A stretch of DNA of 64,000 nucleotides, taken from contig CAVVSF010000002.1 of the NCBI GenBank assembly GCA_963750915.1, positions 558,001 through 622,000 of the forward strand. The letters are read 5' to 3'. The DNA is from DATBJJ01 sp963750915. GTDB lineage: Bacteria > Acidobacteriota > Vicinamibacteria > Vicinamibacterales > 2-12-FULL-66-21. Under the pieces are notes generated by a model. The model searched no databases. It was not told the DNA's origin and saw only the letters and a list, made by a program, of their open reading frames with translations. A program made the position numbers and the translations under genes. Of this stretch, positions 62,211-64,000 are shown piece by piece. Within the stretch, counting starts at the first letter, position 1, and every line of letters begins with the position of its first letter.

Positions 62211-62251
62211 AAGAAAGTTCGAAGTTCGAACTTCGAAGTTCGAACTTTCTT
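62211..62251. repeat. TTCGAA palindromic repeat, copy 2
   Basis: The 13-bp arms AAGAAAGTTCGAA and TTCGAACTTTCTT enclose TTCGAAGTTCGAACTTCGAA-type sequence, itself a perfect 20-bp palindrome. It is related to 50011-50051. It sits between the stops of the convergent DUF4159 and SpoIID genes and could end transcription in both directions. Confidence 0.8.
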
Positions 62252-62258
62252 CAGGGGC

Positions 62259-63290
62259 TTACGGGAGATGCAGCAGACGGGTGCCGGGATAGTAGAAGCG
62301 GAGAACGTCGGCCGGGGTCGTGCCGGCGGCGACGCGGGCGAACGCGCCGGCCTGGCAGAGCCCGACGCCGTGACCGAAGCCGCGGCCCGAGAAGACCAGC
62401 CACGCGCCGTCGCGGTGAAGGTCGAACAGGGTGCTGCGAATCGCGCGTGCCCCGAAGGTGTTCGCCAGGATCTGGCGCACGACATCGCCGCGGACGATGG
62501 TCTCGTTGACGCCGGGACGATCGGCCGTCGGCCGTCCACGAACGGCGATGCGCAGCGCGCGTCCGGCGCTGTCCCGCTCGACGACCTCGATTGACACGAT
62601 CGGCCCGGCGACGCGGGTGCGGGGGTCGCTGTTGAGGGCGATCGCCGCGGCGTCGGCCGAGGCGCGGTACGTCCAGGTGCTGTGCGCGGCATCGGCGGCG
62701 TCTTCGTCGGAATGCGCTACCAGGTAGGCGGGCGATGCGCCGCCCCAGACGTCGGCGGCGCCGCTGGTGCGGCCGCCGCAGTCGGCGTGGAAGATCGCCT
62801 GCGCCGGGCGTCCGTCGAACGCGATGACGACGCCGGCCGTCCGCCCGACGGCGGCGGCGGCCGACGGCGCCCACCGCGAGGTGGCGAGGCGGCCGGGCTC
62901 GAACAGCTGGCAATGCGTCGTCGCGCACAAGTCGAAGCCGTCACGCTGGTGCCGGCCGCGGTTGAACGCCGCGTAGGTGCGGCTGACGATGGCCTGGACT
63001 TCGAGCATGCGCTCGACCGTCTCGGGTCTCCCGGCTGCCGGGGCGAACTCGCTGATGATCGTGCCGCGCACGTAGTCCTCGAGGGCGACGTCACGGACGA
63101 CGGTCTCGCCGCGTTCGACGAACCGGACCCGTACCGCCGGCGTCACCGTCGCCGGGCGCGGCAGGTCTGCCGGCGCCGGAGCCGGCGCTGGAGGCGGCGG
63201 CGGGACGGCGGCCGACTTCGGTGGCGCAACCGATCGGCCGGCGCACCCCGCGACGAACAGGCAGACGAGAGCAGCGACAGCGCGCCTCAC
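62259..63290 (-). CDS. SpoIID/LytB-domain protein, probable lipoprotein
   Basis: About 343 residues from GTG 63290, which begins a lipoprotein-like signal (LVCLFVAGC). A proline-rich linker (about 27-50) precedes the SpoIID domain: VALEDYVRGTIISEFAPAA (with its catalytic-type Glu), VQAIVSRTYAAF, FHADCGGRTSGAADVWGG and GRGFGHGVGLCQAGA. SpoIID is a peptidoglycan glycosidase in sporulators; relatives in non-sporulating Gram-negatives are of unclear role. GTG 63332 is an alternative start that nearly abuts the divergent gene. Confidence 0.82.
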   Translation of the reverse strand: MRRAVAALVCLFVAGCAGRSVAPPKSAAVPPPPPAPAPAPADLPRPATVTPAVRVRFVERGETVVRDVALEDYVRGTIISEFAPAAGRPETVERMLEVQAIVSRTYAAFNRGRHQRDGFDLCATTHCQLFEPGRLATSRWAPSAAAAVGRTAGVVIAFDGRPAQAIFHADCGGRTSGAADVWGGASPAYLVAHSDEDAADAAHSTWTYRASADAAAIALNSDPRTRVAGPIVSIEVVERDSAGRALRIAVRGRPTADRPGVNETIVRGDVVRQILANTFGARAIRSTLFDLHRDGAWLVFSGRGFGHGVGLCQAGAFARVAAGTTPADVLRFYYPGTRLLHLP

Positions 63291-63317
63291 CCTCCGTCTA
63301 TCGGTGAATCCGGATGC

Positions 63318-63323
63318 TACAGT
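63318..63323 (+). promoter_or_regulatory. TACAGT -10-like box, leaderless type
   Basis: TACAGT ends 9 nt before ATG 63333 of the NtrC-type regulator. On the other strand TAGCAT overlaps it and could serve the SpoIID gene. Confidence 0.4.
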
Positions 63324-63332
63324 TAGGGCCAC

Positions 63333-64000
<668 letters not shown>

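Overview
The window looks like a chromosomal segment of a GC-rich Gram-negative bacterium, most likely an Acidobacteriota (Vicinamibacteria-like is my guess). The pointers are a large FtsX/MacB permease with no ATPase partner, of the kind expanded in Acidobacteriota (28104-30542), many DUF-type acidobacterial proteins, three ECF sigma/anti-sigma pairs, and envelope genes (RND pump, TolC, CsgG-like lipoprotein) that require an outer membrane. No phage, CRISPR array, transposase or rRNA operon is visible. One tRNA (Leu, TAA) is present.

Layout. 1-4.6 kb: YtxH-like protein, BrkB-like membrane protein, M48 protease, a repeat-rich gap, then the first sigma/anti-sigma pair. 4.9-12.6 kb: an ABC-2 type exporter, a DUF255 thioredoxin-like protein, a REC-PilZ regulator and an amidase. 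12.7-18.6 kb: an outer-membrane beta-barrel, an aminotransferase and an amino-acid permease (all three frameshifted), pdxH, rfbA-rfbC and a CsgG-family protein. 18.6-21.1 kb: gene-poor stretch with tRNA-Leu and a lower-GC vanadium-haloperoxidase-like gene. 21.1-25.2 kb: DUF1990, lspA, BON, DUF4412, SMR exporter and small unknowns. 25.3-35.1 kb: a signalling block with two RsbU-type PP2C phosphatases, a LytS/LytTR pair and a PilT ATPase, plus ppa and the orphan permease. 35.2-41.8 kb: second sigma/anti-sigma pair with a DUF4097 protein, M23 peptidase, L,D-transpeptidase, metallophosphoesterase and M24 peptidase. 41.9-47.3 kb: tesA-ybbA-ybbP, then DksA-like, an unknown protein and folK. 47.4-58.6 kb: a long minus-strand efflux cluster (Spy-like, TolC, adaptor, RND pump, second adaptor, MacB-type ATPase and permease). 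58.9-64 kb: ispH with the third sigma/anti-sigma pair, DUF4159, SpoIID and the start of an NtrC-type regulator.

Two window-wide patterns stand out. First, about fourteen genes without a Shine-Dalgarno sequence have a TANNNT box ending 6-9 nt before the start codon, which predicts leaderless mRNAs; genes with a clear Shine-Dalgarno lack it. Second, six reading frames are broken, and a seventh probably is, always in a way repaired by removing one base. That points to a systematic insertion error in the assembly rather than gene decay. Several intergenic palindromic elements carry CTAG at their edge and supply the TAG stop codon of the neighbouring gene.
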